A DNA stretch of 7,987 bases from positions 1 through 7,987 of the forward strand of contig MVCZ01000008.1 of NCBI GenBank assembly GCA_002049825.1, read 5' to 3'. The stretch comes from Candidatus Zhuqueibacterota bacterium 4484_188. GTDB lineage: Bacteria; Calditrichota; Calditrichia; RBG-13-44-9. The translations under genes and the position numbers were made by a program. How positions within the stretch are numbered: the first letter of the stretch is position 1; each line of letters starts with the position of its first letter. Of this stretch, positions 1 through 7,987 are shown piece by piece. The notes under the pieces were generated by a model. That model worked only from the letters and a program-made list of their open reading frames with translations, made no database searches and had not been told where the DNA came from.

Positions 1-1920
<1,920 letters not shown>

Positions 1921-1944
1921 AGAAAATAAAATTTCATTTTTTTT

Positions 1945-1966
1945 CAGGGAAACATCTTTTTCCCTG
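1945..1966. repeat. 8-bp perfect inverted repeat between clpB and the protease gene
   Basis: CAGGGAAA (1945-1952) and TTTCCCTG (1959-1966) are exact reverse complements with a 6-base loop. A run of eight T (1937-1944) lies before the hairpin on the + strand and no T-run follows it. It is therefore not a standard rho-independent terminator in either direction. It begins 24 bases after the clpB stop. It could be a weak terminator or mRNA-stabilising end for clpB, or an operator for the downstream gene. It does not match the CIRCE heat-shock operator (TTAGCACTC-N9-GAGTGCTAA). The pairing is seen directly; the role is inference. Confidence 0.55.
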
Positions 1967-2004
1967 CACAGTAAGATAACATAAATTATTGAAACCAATA
2001 AAAC

Positions 2005-2009
2005 GGAGG
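2005..2009 (+). promoter_or_regulatory. Ribosome-binding site of the DegP-like protease
   Basis: GGAGG sits 5 bases before the ATG at 2015. It is a near-consensus Shine-Dalgarno sequence and fixes the start, placing the membrane-spanning N-terminus directly after the initiator. It is by far the strongest ribosome-binding site in the window; the three right-hand genes have only weak ones. Confidence 0.8.
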
Positions 2010-2014
2010 CTAAT

Positions 2015-3541
2015 ATGGAACGAAAAAATAAGTTGCGCTTTGGGTTGATCCTAATTGGGATAGGAATTATCATTGGCTTGATTATATCAGCAGGATTTGA
2101 TTTTACCAAACCTTCGGATGCGAACCCTTCTGCCCTGCCACCGGCATCCCAGAGCAGTGTTCAGGACACCGCCGCACAAGCGGGTATTCAGGCGTTAGAC
2201 CAGTTAAGCAATGCTTTTGCATCGATTGCCGAGAAGGTAAGACCCTCGGTAGTTACCATTTTTACCGAGACAACCATCAAGAGCAAAGGCATTCAGATGC
2301 AGCCGTTCGGCGATATGTTTGGCGATGAATTTTTTCGCCAATTTTTTGGTATCCCGCCGGGTGGACAGCCAAGAGAATACAAGCAACACGGTTTGGGTTC
2401 AGGTGTCATCGTTTCGCCGGATGGTATTATCATCACCAACAATCACGTGGTCGCTAAAGCAGACGATATTAAAGTACGCTTGATAGACGGAACCGAATAC
2501 AAAGCGAAGGTAAAGGGAAAAGACAAGCGCACCGACCTGGCAATTTTGAAAATCGATGCCAAAAATTTACCGGCAATCAAAATCGGCGATTCGGACAAAC
2601 TGCGGGTAGGTGCCTGGGTGCTGGCAATCGGTTCGCCGCTATCGCCGGAACTGGCGCATACAGTTACTTCGGGAATTGTCAGTGCAAAGGGGCGTTCGGG
2701 AATCGGTCTGGGTGACGTGGACGAGGATTACATCCAAACCGATGCGGCAATTAACCCGGGGAATTCCGGCGGTGCGCTGGTGAACATCCACGGTGAATTG
2801 GTGGGAATAAATGCCGCCATCGCCACCCGTAATGGAGGTTTTATGGGTATTGGATTCGCCATCCCTTCAAATTTGGCGCACAAAGTAATGACCGACATTC
2901 TTGAAAAGGGGAGAGTCCTGCGCGGTTGGCTGGGAGTGTACATTCAGGATATTAACGAAAACATCGCTAAAGGTCTTGGTTTAGAGAAACCGCAAGGCGT
3001 TTTGATTTCCAGTGTTCAGGAAGACAGCCCTGCAGAAAAAGCCGGTTTGAAGACCGAGGATGTGGTTTTAGCCATCGACGGCAGAAAAGTAAGAAACAGC
3101 TCCGAACTGAGAGCCCGCGTTGCCGCCGCCGGGCCGGGTAAAAAAGTCACCCTGAAAATCCTGCGCGACGGCAAGGAGAAAGAGATCAAAGTGACCCTGG
3201 GTGAATATCCCGAGGAACAGGCAACCGCTGCTGTAGAAAGCAAAGCAGCGGAAAAAATCGGAATCAAGGTTTCGAACATTACGCCTAACCTGGTACAAAA
3301 ATTCGACCTGAAGGTGCGGAAAAACGGCGTGGTGATTACCAATATCAAGCAGGGCAGCGTGGCGGTACAATCCGGTCTGCGTCCCGGCGACGTTATTCTG
3401 AAAATTAACCGGAAACAGGTGAAAAATGTATCGGATTACAACAAGGTGCTGGAAAAGGTAAAACCGGGCGATACTATTTTGTTCTACATTCAACGGAATG
3501 AAGCGAAAATATTTATCGCCTTTACCATTCCAAAAGAATAA
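2015..3541 (+). CDS. degP: HtrA/DegP-family (Do) periplasmic serine protease with two PDZ domains
   Basis: This is an ATP-independent protease and chaperone that degrades or refolds misfolded envelope proteins. The 508-residue protein starts with a basic stretch and a hydrophobic segment (about 8-27), an uncleaved anchor or signal peptide for export to the periplasm. A Ser/Ala/Pro/Gln-rich linker (about 30-60) follows. The trypsin-like domain carries the triad H144 (in TNNHVV), D174 (in RTDLAIL) and S251 (in GNSGGAL), with GLGSGVIVSPDG (126-137) just before the histidine. A Phe/Gly-rich stretch (about 93-115) lies where the regulatory LA loop of DegP sits. PDZ1 begins at RGWLGV (303-308) and PDZ2 at about 416 (GIKVSNI) and runs to near the C-terminus. 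Two PDZ domains and a length near the 474-residue E. coli DegP favour DegP/DegQ over single-PDZ DegS. All catalytic residues are present, so it should be active. It lies 94 bases after clpB, which may reflect shared stress control. Confidence 0.95.
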   Translation: MERKNKLRFGLILIGIGIIIGLIISAGFDFTKPSDANPSALPPASQSSVQDTAAQAGIQALDQLSNAFASIAEKVRPSVVTIFTETTIKSKGIQMQPFGDMFGDEFFRQFFGIPPGGQPREYKQHGLGSGVIVSPDGIIITNNHVVAKADDIKVRLIDGTEYKAKVKGKDKRTDLAILKIDAKNLPAIKIGDSDKLRVGAWVLAIGSPLSPELAHTVTSGIVSAKGRSGIGLGDVDEDYIQTDAAINPGNSGGALVNIHGELVGINAAIATRNGGFMGIGFAIPSNLAHKVMTDILEKGRVLRGWLGVYIQDINENIAKGLGLEKPQGVLISSVQEDSPAEKAGLKTEDVVLAIDGRKVRNSSELRARVAAAGPGKKVTLKILRDGKEKEIKVTLGEYPEEQATAAVESKAAEKIGIKVSNITPNLVQKFDLKVRKNGVVITNIKQGSVAVQSGLRPGDVILKINRKQVKNVSDYNKVLEKVKPGDTILFYIQRNEAKIFIAFTIPKE

Positions 3542-3563
3542 TTTACGCCGTAACGACAATCCG

Positions 3564-3600
3564 AAAAGGGGTTTCCACCGGAAAGGGAAACCCCTTTTTT
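3564..3600 (+). terminator. Strong rho-independent terminator after the protease gene
   Basis: AAAAGGGGTTTCC (3564-3576) pairs perfectly with GGAAACCCCTTTT (3586-3598), giving a 13-bp stem with a 9-base loop, and the run of six T (3595-3600) follows the GC-rich part. It starts 23 bases after the TAA stop. A smaller competing hairpin (TTTCC with GGAAA, 3572-3584) fits inside. Read on the minus strand, the stem is followed by only four T, so termination in that direction would be weaker. It separates the proteostasis genes from the glycosyltransferase block. Confidence 0.92.
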
Positions 3601-3640
3601 ATTGGACTACTACCTCTTTGGTCATAAAAATGTGTCTCCT
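3599..3640 (-). other. Possible minus-strand mini-ORF (MTKEVVVQ) with Shine-Dalgarno
   Basis: On the minus strand, AGGAGA (3640-3635) is followed after nine bases by ATG (3625-3623), seven sense codons and TAA (3601-3599). The peptide reads MTKEVVVQ. The stop abuts the T-run of the protease terminator, whose hairpin would lie directly downstream on this strand too. The layout of ribosome-binding site, tiny frame, stop and hairpin could be a leader peptide, the stub of a lost gene, or chance. No clear minus-strand promoter was found. Confidence 0.2.
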
Positions 3641-3874
3641 GGTAAAATTACAAAGTCGGGTATCCCGTTTATTAATTCCAAAATTGCCGGAATTCTTTTT
3701 CAGAACGGGTTTTTGCCACAAGTTCGCTTTTAACAACAGTGAAGGTCCTTCCTCACGGCACTTTTAATCGATATTCGTAGAGTTTTGGGAATCTATTTTA
3801 ATTGCCATGAGACCGGTTTTTCTTAAAATTGATTTTGCGCTTGTTTTATCTACCATCTCTTTGGAATTTTAACA
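3601..3874. other. AT-rich non-coding region between the two gene blocks
   Basis: I see no convincing gene here. An 89-codon + frame at 3498-3767 starts inside the protease gene, crosses the terminator and resembles nothing. Small structures are visible: CGGG-TAT-CCCG at 3657-3667; AATTCC (3674-3679) with GGAATT (3689-3694), followed by CTTTTT; and an imperfect 6-bp hairpin with one bulge at 3739-3756. All are too short to call. The minus strand holds AGGAGA nine bases before an ATG opening an 8-codon frame (3599-3625). The right end holds a candidate promoter. The stretch may be a decayed gene or element, or simply leader DNA. Confidence 0.6.
3802..3829 (+). promoter_or_regulatory. Candidate sigma-70-like promoter for the glycan block
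   Basis: TTGCCA (3802-3807) and TAAAAT (3824-3829) each differ by one base from the -35 and -10 consensus and are 16 bases apart. Transcription would start near 3836, about 40 bases before the proposed GTG start. A promoter is expected here because a strong terminator lies upstream and the three genes downstream are tightly packed. The region is AT-rich, so chance matches are likely, and an FCB-type organism might use a different consensus. Confidence 0.35.
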
Positions 3875-5002
3875 GTGGTGCTTACGGGAAAAGATCAAGT
3901 AAAGTTGAAAACAAGATTTATCAAACCAACAAAGCCGCTGAATATTTTATTTCTCAATTCCTCGGCAGTTTTTGGCGGAACGGAAAAATGGGCAATTATG
4001 GCGGCTGAGGAACTACAGCGTCGTGGACACCAAGTGTATTTCGGCTATCGGCATCGGGTAATCCGGGAAGCTGCGCACGCGGCAAATCTGCCGGTCGTTC
4101 ACTTTTCCTTGCTGAATGATGCTGATTTTGTTTCAATTTTAAAAATGATACGAATGATTCGGCACAATAATTTACAGCTAATCATTTCCACAAAGGTAAA
4201 AGAGTATTGGCTGGGAACACTGGCGGCAAAATTGGGCGGTTGCAAAAGTTTGATTCGCCTGGGAATTAACCGTCCGATTGTTAACAAATGGAAAAACCGG
4301 AAAATATTTGGTCGATGGTCGGATGCAATTTTAGTGAATTCAAAGCCGATCGTTGACACCCTGCTTGACGCGCCATTTATTCCACCACACAAAATTCACC
4401 ACATTTACAATGGCGTATTTTTCCCAAAAATGTTACCGGAATTTGATGAGAACCCTTCACCATTTATATTCAGTTTTGTCGGAAGTTTGATTCCTCGAAA
4501 AAATGTAGATATTTTAATTCATAGTTTCAAAGAATTGTCTATATTACACCCGGAGCACGACCTGAGGATATGGATTATTGGCGATGGCAGTGAACGGGAA
4601 AATTTAGTAGAACTAACCGCCAGGCTGGACATCGCTCAGCGAGTGAAATTTTGGGGACACCGACAGGATGTGCCGAAACTGCTGTCACATTGCCATGCAT
4701 TCGTGCTGGTTTCTGACAATGAGGGTTTTCCCAATGCTGCCCTGGAAGCCATGAGTTACGGCGTGCCAGTGGTTTTGAGCAATATTGCCGGGGCGAAAGA
4801 AATCATCACAGACCGGCAAAACGGTTTGTTGGTGGAACCAAATAATGAACAAGTATTAAGTGGAATGGAAACATTGTTAACCAACAGTTCGCTTCGCAGA
4901 AAATTGCGTGAGAACGCCCGGGACACATTGGAAAACCTGTTTACGATTGACCAGATGGGAAACCGGTTAGAAAAATTGCTCTACGGATTGTGTAATGGCT
5001 AA
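3875..5002 (+). CDS. Glycosyltransferase, GT4 family (GT-B fold), envelope polysaccharide type
   Basis: GT4 enzymes transfer a sugar from a nucleotide-sugar donor to a lipid-linked or polysaccharide acceptor on the cytoplasmic side of the inner membrane, keeping the anomeric configuration. The 375-residue length is typical. The N-terminal Rossmann domain opens with LNILFLNSS and the acceptor-side motif GGTEKW. The C-terminal donor domain has FVGSLIPRKN (G203, R208, K209), GDGSEREN, and the EX7E motif in EGFPNAALE (E283 and E291). No membrane segment or signal peptide is seen. The start is uncertain: GTG codons at 3875 and 3878 lie before the conserved core, with only a weak GGA upstream; TTG at 3905 is an alternative, and the first in-frame ATG comes too late, after GGTEKW. 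The gene overlaps the next by 8 bases, implying translational coupling to the exporter. Donor and acceptor cannot be predicted. It is clearly related to the glycosyltransferase at 6875. Confidence 0.9.
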   Translation: MVLTGKDQVKLKTRFIKPTKPLNILFLNSSAVFGGTEKWAIMAAEELQRRGHQVYFGYRHRVIREAAHAANLPVVHFSLLNDADFVSILKMIRMIRHNNLQLIISTKVKEYWLGTLAAKLGGCKSLIRLGINRPIVNKWKNRKIFGRWSDAILVNSKPIVDTLLDAPFIPPHKIHHIYNGVFFPKMLPEFDENPSPFIFSFVGSLIPRKNVDILIHSFKELSILHPEHDLRIWIIGDGSERENLVELTARLDIAQRVKFWGHRQDVPKLLSHCHAFVLVSDNEGFPNAALEAMSYGVPVVLSNIAGAKEIITDRQNGLLVEPNNEQVLSGMETLLTNSSLRRKLRENARDTLENLFTIDQMGNRLEKLLYGLCNG

Positions 5003-6863
5003 AGAAAAAATACGACAGGATCTAAAACTCTACCTGAGAATACTCTCTTACCTCAGACCCTACATTGCACTGATGGCCCTAATTCTCATGCTGAATTTCC
5101 TGTACGTTATCTTTAATGCTCTTTCCATTTGGATGGTTGCACCATTCATTAGCACACTGTTCGAATCGAAACCGGCGGTGGAGCAACAGATAAAGGAACC
5201 ACCCAAAAAACCAGCCAAAGTCAGCATCATTCATTTAAATGAGTGGTTGAAACAGAAAACGGAGAAAATAATTCCCAAAGAGAATCGGGTAAAAGCACTC
5301 AAGGTTATGTGCATAATCATTTTTCTGGCATTTTTTCTGAAGAACAGTTTCAGTTTCAGCGAGGCATTTTTCGTCAGTTATGTTGAACAAAAAGTCATCA
5401 AGGACCTTCGAGATCAGCTCTACAGCCATACCCTTTTCCAGCCGCTTGATTTTTTTCAGAAATACGAAACCGGGAACCTGATTTCGCGGATAACGAACGA
5501 TATTAGTTCGCTGAATGTTGCGGTGAACCGAAGTTTTACCAAGATAATTCGTGACCCGGTGGTAGTGTTCATCTTTTTAGTCATGCTTATCAGTATTAGT
5601 TGGCAGCTCACTCTTATTGCGTTTATTGTAGTGCCGGTAAGCGGAGTACTCATTCAAAAAATCGGACAGAGTCTGAGGCGAAAAAGCCGCCGGGTGCAGG
5701 AACGGATTGCCGATGTAACTACAGTGATTCACGAAACCATATCCGGCATTAAAGTGGTAAAAGCGTTTAACATGGAAAAATACGAAAGCGATCAATTCAA
5801 GAACCAAACTTTACGGCATTTTCGGGCGGTGCTCCGACAGGTGCGTCTTAATCGCTTGTCCACTCCCCTCTCCGAAACGTTAGGTGTTGGTATCATGGTG
5901 AGTGTCCTGTGGTTTGGCGGTCAACTGGTACTCTCCGGCGAACTCTTGACTTCGGAAGATTTTATTCGTTTCATCGTTATTTTGTTCTCGATTATGGAGC
6001 CGATAAAAAGTCTGGGTCAATTAAATAATAACGTTCAAATTGCTCTGGCATCAGGAAAACGGGTATTCGAAATCCTGGATTCACCAATTACCATAACAGA
6101 CCGCCCGGGTGCGGTTTCCAAAAACAATTTTGAAAAAGATATCTGTTTTAACGATGTGTCATTCAGGTATGATCAGGCGGAAAATTGGGTATTGCGCCAC
6201 ATTAATTTGCAGATTTTAAAAAACCAGAAGATAGCCATCGTGGGCAGCAGTGGTGCCGGAAAAACGACATTGGTCAATTTACTTCCCCGATTTTACGAGG
6301 TGACTGAAGGATCGATTCAAATAGATGGCATTGACATTCGCGATCAAAAGTTAAGCAATTTACGGCGCATGATGGGTATTGTAACTCAGGAGATATTTTT
6401 ATTTAACGATACAATAGCCCATAATATTGCCTACGGCATGAAGGGATATGATCAGAAGAAGATAGTGTGGGCAGCGAAACTGGCGAATGCTTACGATTTT
6501 ATAATGCAGATGCCGGAAGGATTCAACACGGTAGTTGGTGAACGAGGGACGCGGCTTTCCGGCGGACAGCAGCAACGTATTTCAATTGCCCGTGCGATAT
6601 TAAAGAACCCGTCAATTTTAATTTTTGACGAAGCAACTTCATCTTTAGATTCTGAAGCGGAACACCTCATCCAGGAAGCAATGGAAAATTTGATGAAAAA
6701 TCGTACCGTTTTGATTATCGCCCATCGTCTCTCATCGGTTATTAGCTCGGACAAAATTATTGTTTTAGAGAATGGGAATATTCAGGATATGGGCAGCCAT
6801 CATGAACTGCTGAAACGCTCAGAGCGCTACAAATATCTCTATAAGTTACAATTTGCTATTTAA
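4995..6863 (+). CDS. MsbA-like ABC exporter half-transporter (permease fused to ATPase), probable lipid/glycolipid flippase
   Basis: This 622-residue protein is a fused membrane domain plus ATPase that would work as a homodimer in the inner membrane, flipping a lipid or lipid-linked glycan outward using ATP. Hydrophobic segments fall near 24-55, 101-127, 184-202, 203-224, 295-316 and 322-340, the usual six. A coupling-helix region (QPLDFFQKYETGNLISRITN, 149-168) is typical of MsbA-type exporters. The ATPase domain has A-loop Y392, Walker A GSSGAGKTT (417-425), Q-loop Q465, signature LSGGQQQR (521-528), Walker B LIFDE (D545, E546) and H-loop H577, so both ATP sites should work. The loop between the first two membrane segments (about 56-100) looks long and carries PPKKPAK. 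The ATG lies inside the preceding glycosyltransferase gene, with a weak GGA (4985-4987), suggesting coupled translation. Being flanked by two glycosyltransferases favours glycolipid export, but a multidrug or peptide exporter cannot be excluded from sequence alone. Confidence 0.9.
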   Translation: MAKEKIRQDLKLYLRILSYLRPYIALMALILMLNFLYVIFNALSIWMVAPFISTLFESKPAVEQQIKEPPKKPAKVSIIHLNEWLKQKTEKIIPKENRVKALKVMCIIIFLAFFLKNSFSFSEAFFVSYVEQKVIKDLRDQLYSHTLFQPLDFFQKYETGNLISRITNDISSLNVAVNRSFTKIIRDPVVVFIFLVMLISISWQLTLIAFIVVPVSGVLIQKIGQSLRRKSRRVQERIADVTTVIHETISGIKVVKAFNMEKYESDQFKNQTLRHFRAVLRQVRLNRLSTPLSETLGVGIMVSVLWFGGQLVLSGELLTSEDFIRFIVILFSIMEPIKSLGQLNNNVQIALASGKRVFEILDSPITITDRPGAVSKNNFEKDICFNDVSFRYDQAENWVLRHINLQILKNQKIAIVGSSGAGKTTLVNLLPRFYEVTEGSIQIDGIDIRDQKLSNLRRMMGIVTQEIFLFNDTIAHNIAYGMKGYDQKKIVWAAKLANAYDFIMQMPEGFNTVVGERGTRLSGGQQQRISIARAILKNPSILIFDEATSSLDSEAEHLIQEAMENLMKNRTVLIIAHRLSSVISSDKIIVLENGNIQDMGSHHELLKRSERYKYLYKLQFAI

Positions 6864-6874
6864 CACAGAAATTC

Positions 6875-7987
6875 ATGAATATTTTTTTTCTGAACAGTAT
6901 CGGAACCCAAACCTGGGGGGGCGGTGAGAAATGGATGCTCACTCTTGCCAGGGGATTATCCCAACGGGGACACCAGATTTATTTTGCCGGACGCAAACAA
7001 TCACGGTTCATAAACAGAGTTTCCCGGGCGGATTTCCCGGTATTTCCGTTAAACATCACCGGCGATTTCAGCCCGGGTAATATTTTCCGGCTGGGAAACA
7101 TTTTTCGACAAAAGAAAATTGATGTTATAATTGCTAATTTTAATAAAGACTGCCGCCTGGCAGGTCTGGCACGACTTTATTCCCGCACCCCGGTACTGGT
7201 GGCACGCAATGGTTTGCCTATTCTGCAAAATAAATGGCGCTATCGGCTCACCTACCGCTACCTGGTGGATGGCATTATTACCAATACCCAGGCAATCAAA
7301 AACCGATACCTTTCTTTTGGCTGGTTACCGGACTCCTTTATCAAAGTCATTCATAATGGAATTGCCCCCGAAAAACCGCGCAACTCTTCCCGGGAAAAAT
7401 CACTCCACGATTTTCACATGCCTCCCGGCAAACAGATCATCGGAATTTTCGGTCGTTTAGTTAAACAAAAGCAGCATGATCTTTTTCTGCAGACAGCGCA
7501 CCTTATTCTTAAAGAACACCAAGATGTTATTTTCCTGATTGTCGGAGACGGACCGCTACGGAGAGAAATTGAAACCCGGATTGAAAAATTACAGCTAAAA
7601 GACTCGGTTTTTATGACCGGACACCAGACCGATGTAATGCCATTTTACCATGCGTGCGATATCGTCCTGCTCACTTCTGAAGACGAAGGTCTGCCGAACG
7701 TAGTGATGGAAGCAATGCTAAACGCTAAGCCGGTGGTTGCATTTGATGTAGGGGGAATAAAAGAGCTAATCCCTTCCGACCGGTTCGGTTTTGTTGTACC
7801 GGCAAATAATATTGAATCATTGGCAAAAAAAACTATAGCCATTTTAAAAGAACCCGCTTACGGGCAAGAAATCGGCAATAACGCCCGGAATAGAATTCTG
7901 AGTTTATTTTCACTCGAAAAGATGGTACTGCAAGTAGAACACGCTTTCCCTGTAACTTCCCCTCTTCCGGCGCATCTATTCTTTACG
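6875..7987 (+). CDS. Second GT4-family glycosyltransferase, 3' end beyond the window
   Basis: The frame stays open for 371 codons from ATG 6875 to the last base, with no stop seen. It begins 11 bases after the exporter gene, with no good Shine-Dalgarno, so it probably belongs to the same operon. The protein opens MNIFFLNSIG and carries WGGGEKW (14-20), RGHQIYF, a donor-domain FGRLVKQKQ (G193, R194, K197), VGDGPLRRE, and the EX7E motif EGLPNVVME (E271, E279). These are GT-B, GT4-type signatures for a retaining sugar transferase acting at the cytoplasmic side of the membrane. GT4 proteins are usually about 360-400 residues, so little is likely to be missing. It shares the LNS, GG-x-EKW and RGHQ-x-YF pattern with the gene at 3875 but is otherwise well diverged, as expected for paralogues adding different sugars. 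Runs of eight T (6882-6889) and seven G (6915-6921) lie in its first 16 codons. Sugar and linkage are unknown. Confidence 0.9.
   Translation, partial: MNIFFLNSIGTQTWGGGEKWMLTLARGLSQRGHQIYFAGRKQSRFINRVSRADFPVFPLNITGDFSPGNIFRLGNIFRQKKIDVIIANFNKDCRLAGLARLYSRTPVLVARNGLPILQNKWRYRLTYRYLVDGIITNTQAIKNRYLSFGWLPDSFIKVIHNGIAPEKPRNSSREKSLHDFHMPPGKQIIGIFGRLVKQKQHDLFLQTAHLILKEHQDVIFLIVGDGPLRREIETRIEKLQLKDSVFMTGHQTDVMPFYHACDIVLLTSEDEGLPNVVMEAMLNAKPVVAFDVGGIKELIPSDRFGFVVPANNIESLAKKTIAILKEPAYGQEIGNNARNRILSLFSLEKMVLQVEHAFPVTSPLPAHLFFT

Noticed and set aside
1945..1966. CIRCE/HrcA heat-shock operator
   Set aside because: The inverted repeat sequence and spacing do not match the CIRCE consensus.
1921..2010. A promoter for the protease gene
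   Set aside because: TTGAAA at 1989-1994 has no room for a -10 box before the ATG, and other boxes such as TAAGAT (1972-1977) lack a partner at proper spacing.
3068..3559. A 163-codon minus-strand open frame opposite degP
   Set aside because: It is antisense to a clearly conserved PDZ region and its composition (rich in Phe, Leu, Gln) is typical of a shadow frame.
3739..3765. Hairpin GTGAAGG...CCTCAC followed by a few T, as a second terminator
   Set aside because: The stem is only 6 bp with a bulge, and just four T follow several bases later; there is no gene directly upstream to terminate.
3498..3767. An 89-codon + strand open frame overlapping the protease 3' end and the gap
   Set aside because: It begins inside degP in another frame, runs through the terminator hairpin, has no ribosome-binding site and its residues resemble no family.
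7131..7460. A 109-codon + strand open frame near the right end
   Set aside because: It is out of frame with the GT4 gene that spans 6875-7987 and carries the real motifs.
7645..7842. A 65-codon minus-strand open frame
   Set aside because: It is antisense to the EX7E region of the second glycosyltransferase.

Overview
The window is a bacterial chromosome segment with all recognisable genes on the + strand. It has two functional blocks. The left block (1-3541) is protein quality control: the 3' two-thirds or more of a ClpB disaggregase gene, then a complete HtrA/DegP-type periplasmic serine protease with two PDZ domains. The right block (3875-7987) is an envelope-glycan block: a GT4-family glycosyltransferase, an MsbA-like ABC exporter, and a second GT4 glycosyltransferase that is cut by the right edge.

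ClpB and DegP are separated by 94 bases that hold an 8-bp inverted repeat and a strong ribosome-binding site. A 13-bp-stem intrinsic terminator closes the left block. About 270 bases of AT-rich non-coding DNA follow. They hold a possible sigma-70-like promoter and, on the minus strand, a curious Shine-Dalgarno plus 8-codon open frame. The three right-hand genes are packed like an operon: an 8-base overlap, then an 11-base gap. The second glycosyltransferase has no stop codon inside the window but reads open for all 371 codons with full GT4 motifs.

The likely job of the right block is to build and export a lipid-linked glycan such as LPS core or O-antigen. The two glycosyltransferases would add sugars at the cytoplasmic face, and the ABC half-transporter would dimerise to flip the lipid-linked product across the inner membrane. 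Substrates cannot be read from sequence. The left block would handle aggregated protein in the cytoplasm (ClpB) and misfolded protein in the envelope (DegP); both families are commonly stress-induced.

A DegP plus an MsbA-like flippase and GT4 enzymes suggests a diderm bacterium. The moderate base composition and the style of the proteins would fit an FCB-group or Calditrichota/KSB1-like lineage, but this is a guess from general impression, not from a marker gene. The right block looks more AT-rich than clpB. I found no tRNA, rRNA, CRISPR, transposase or attachment site, and no convincing new defence or mobile system.
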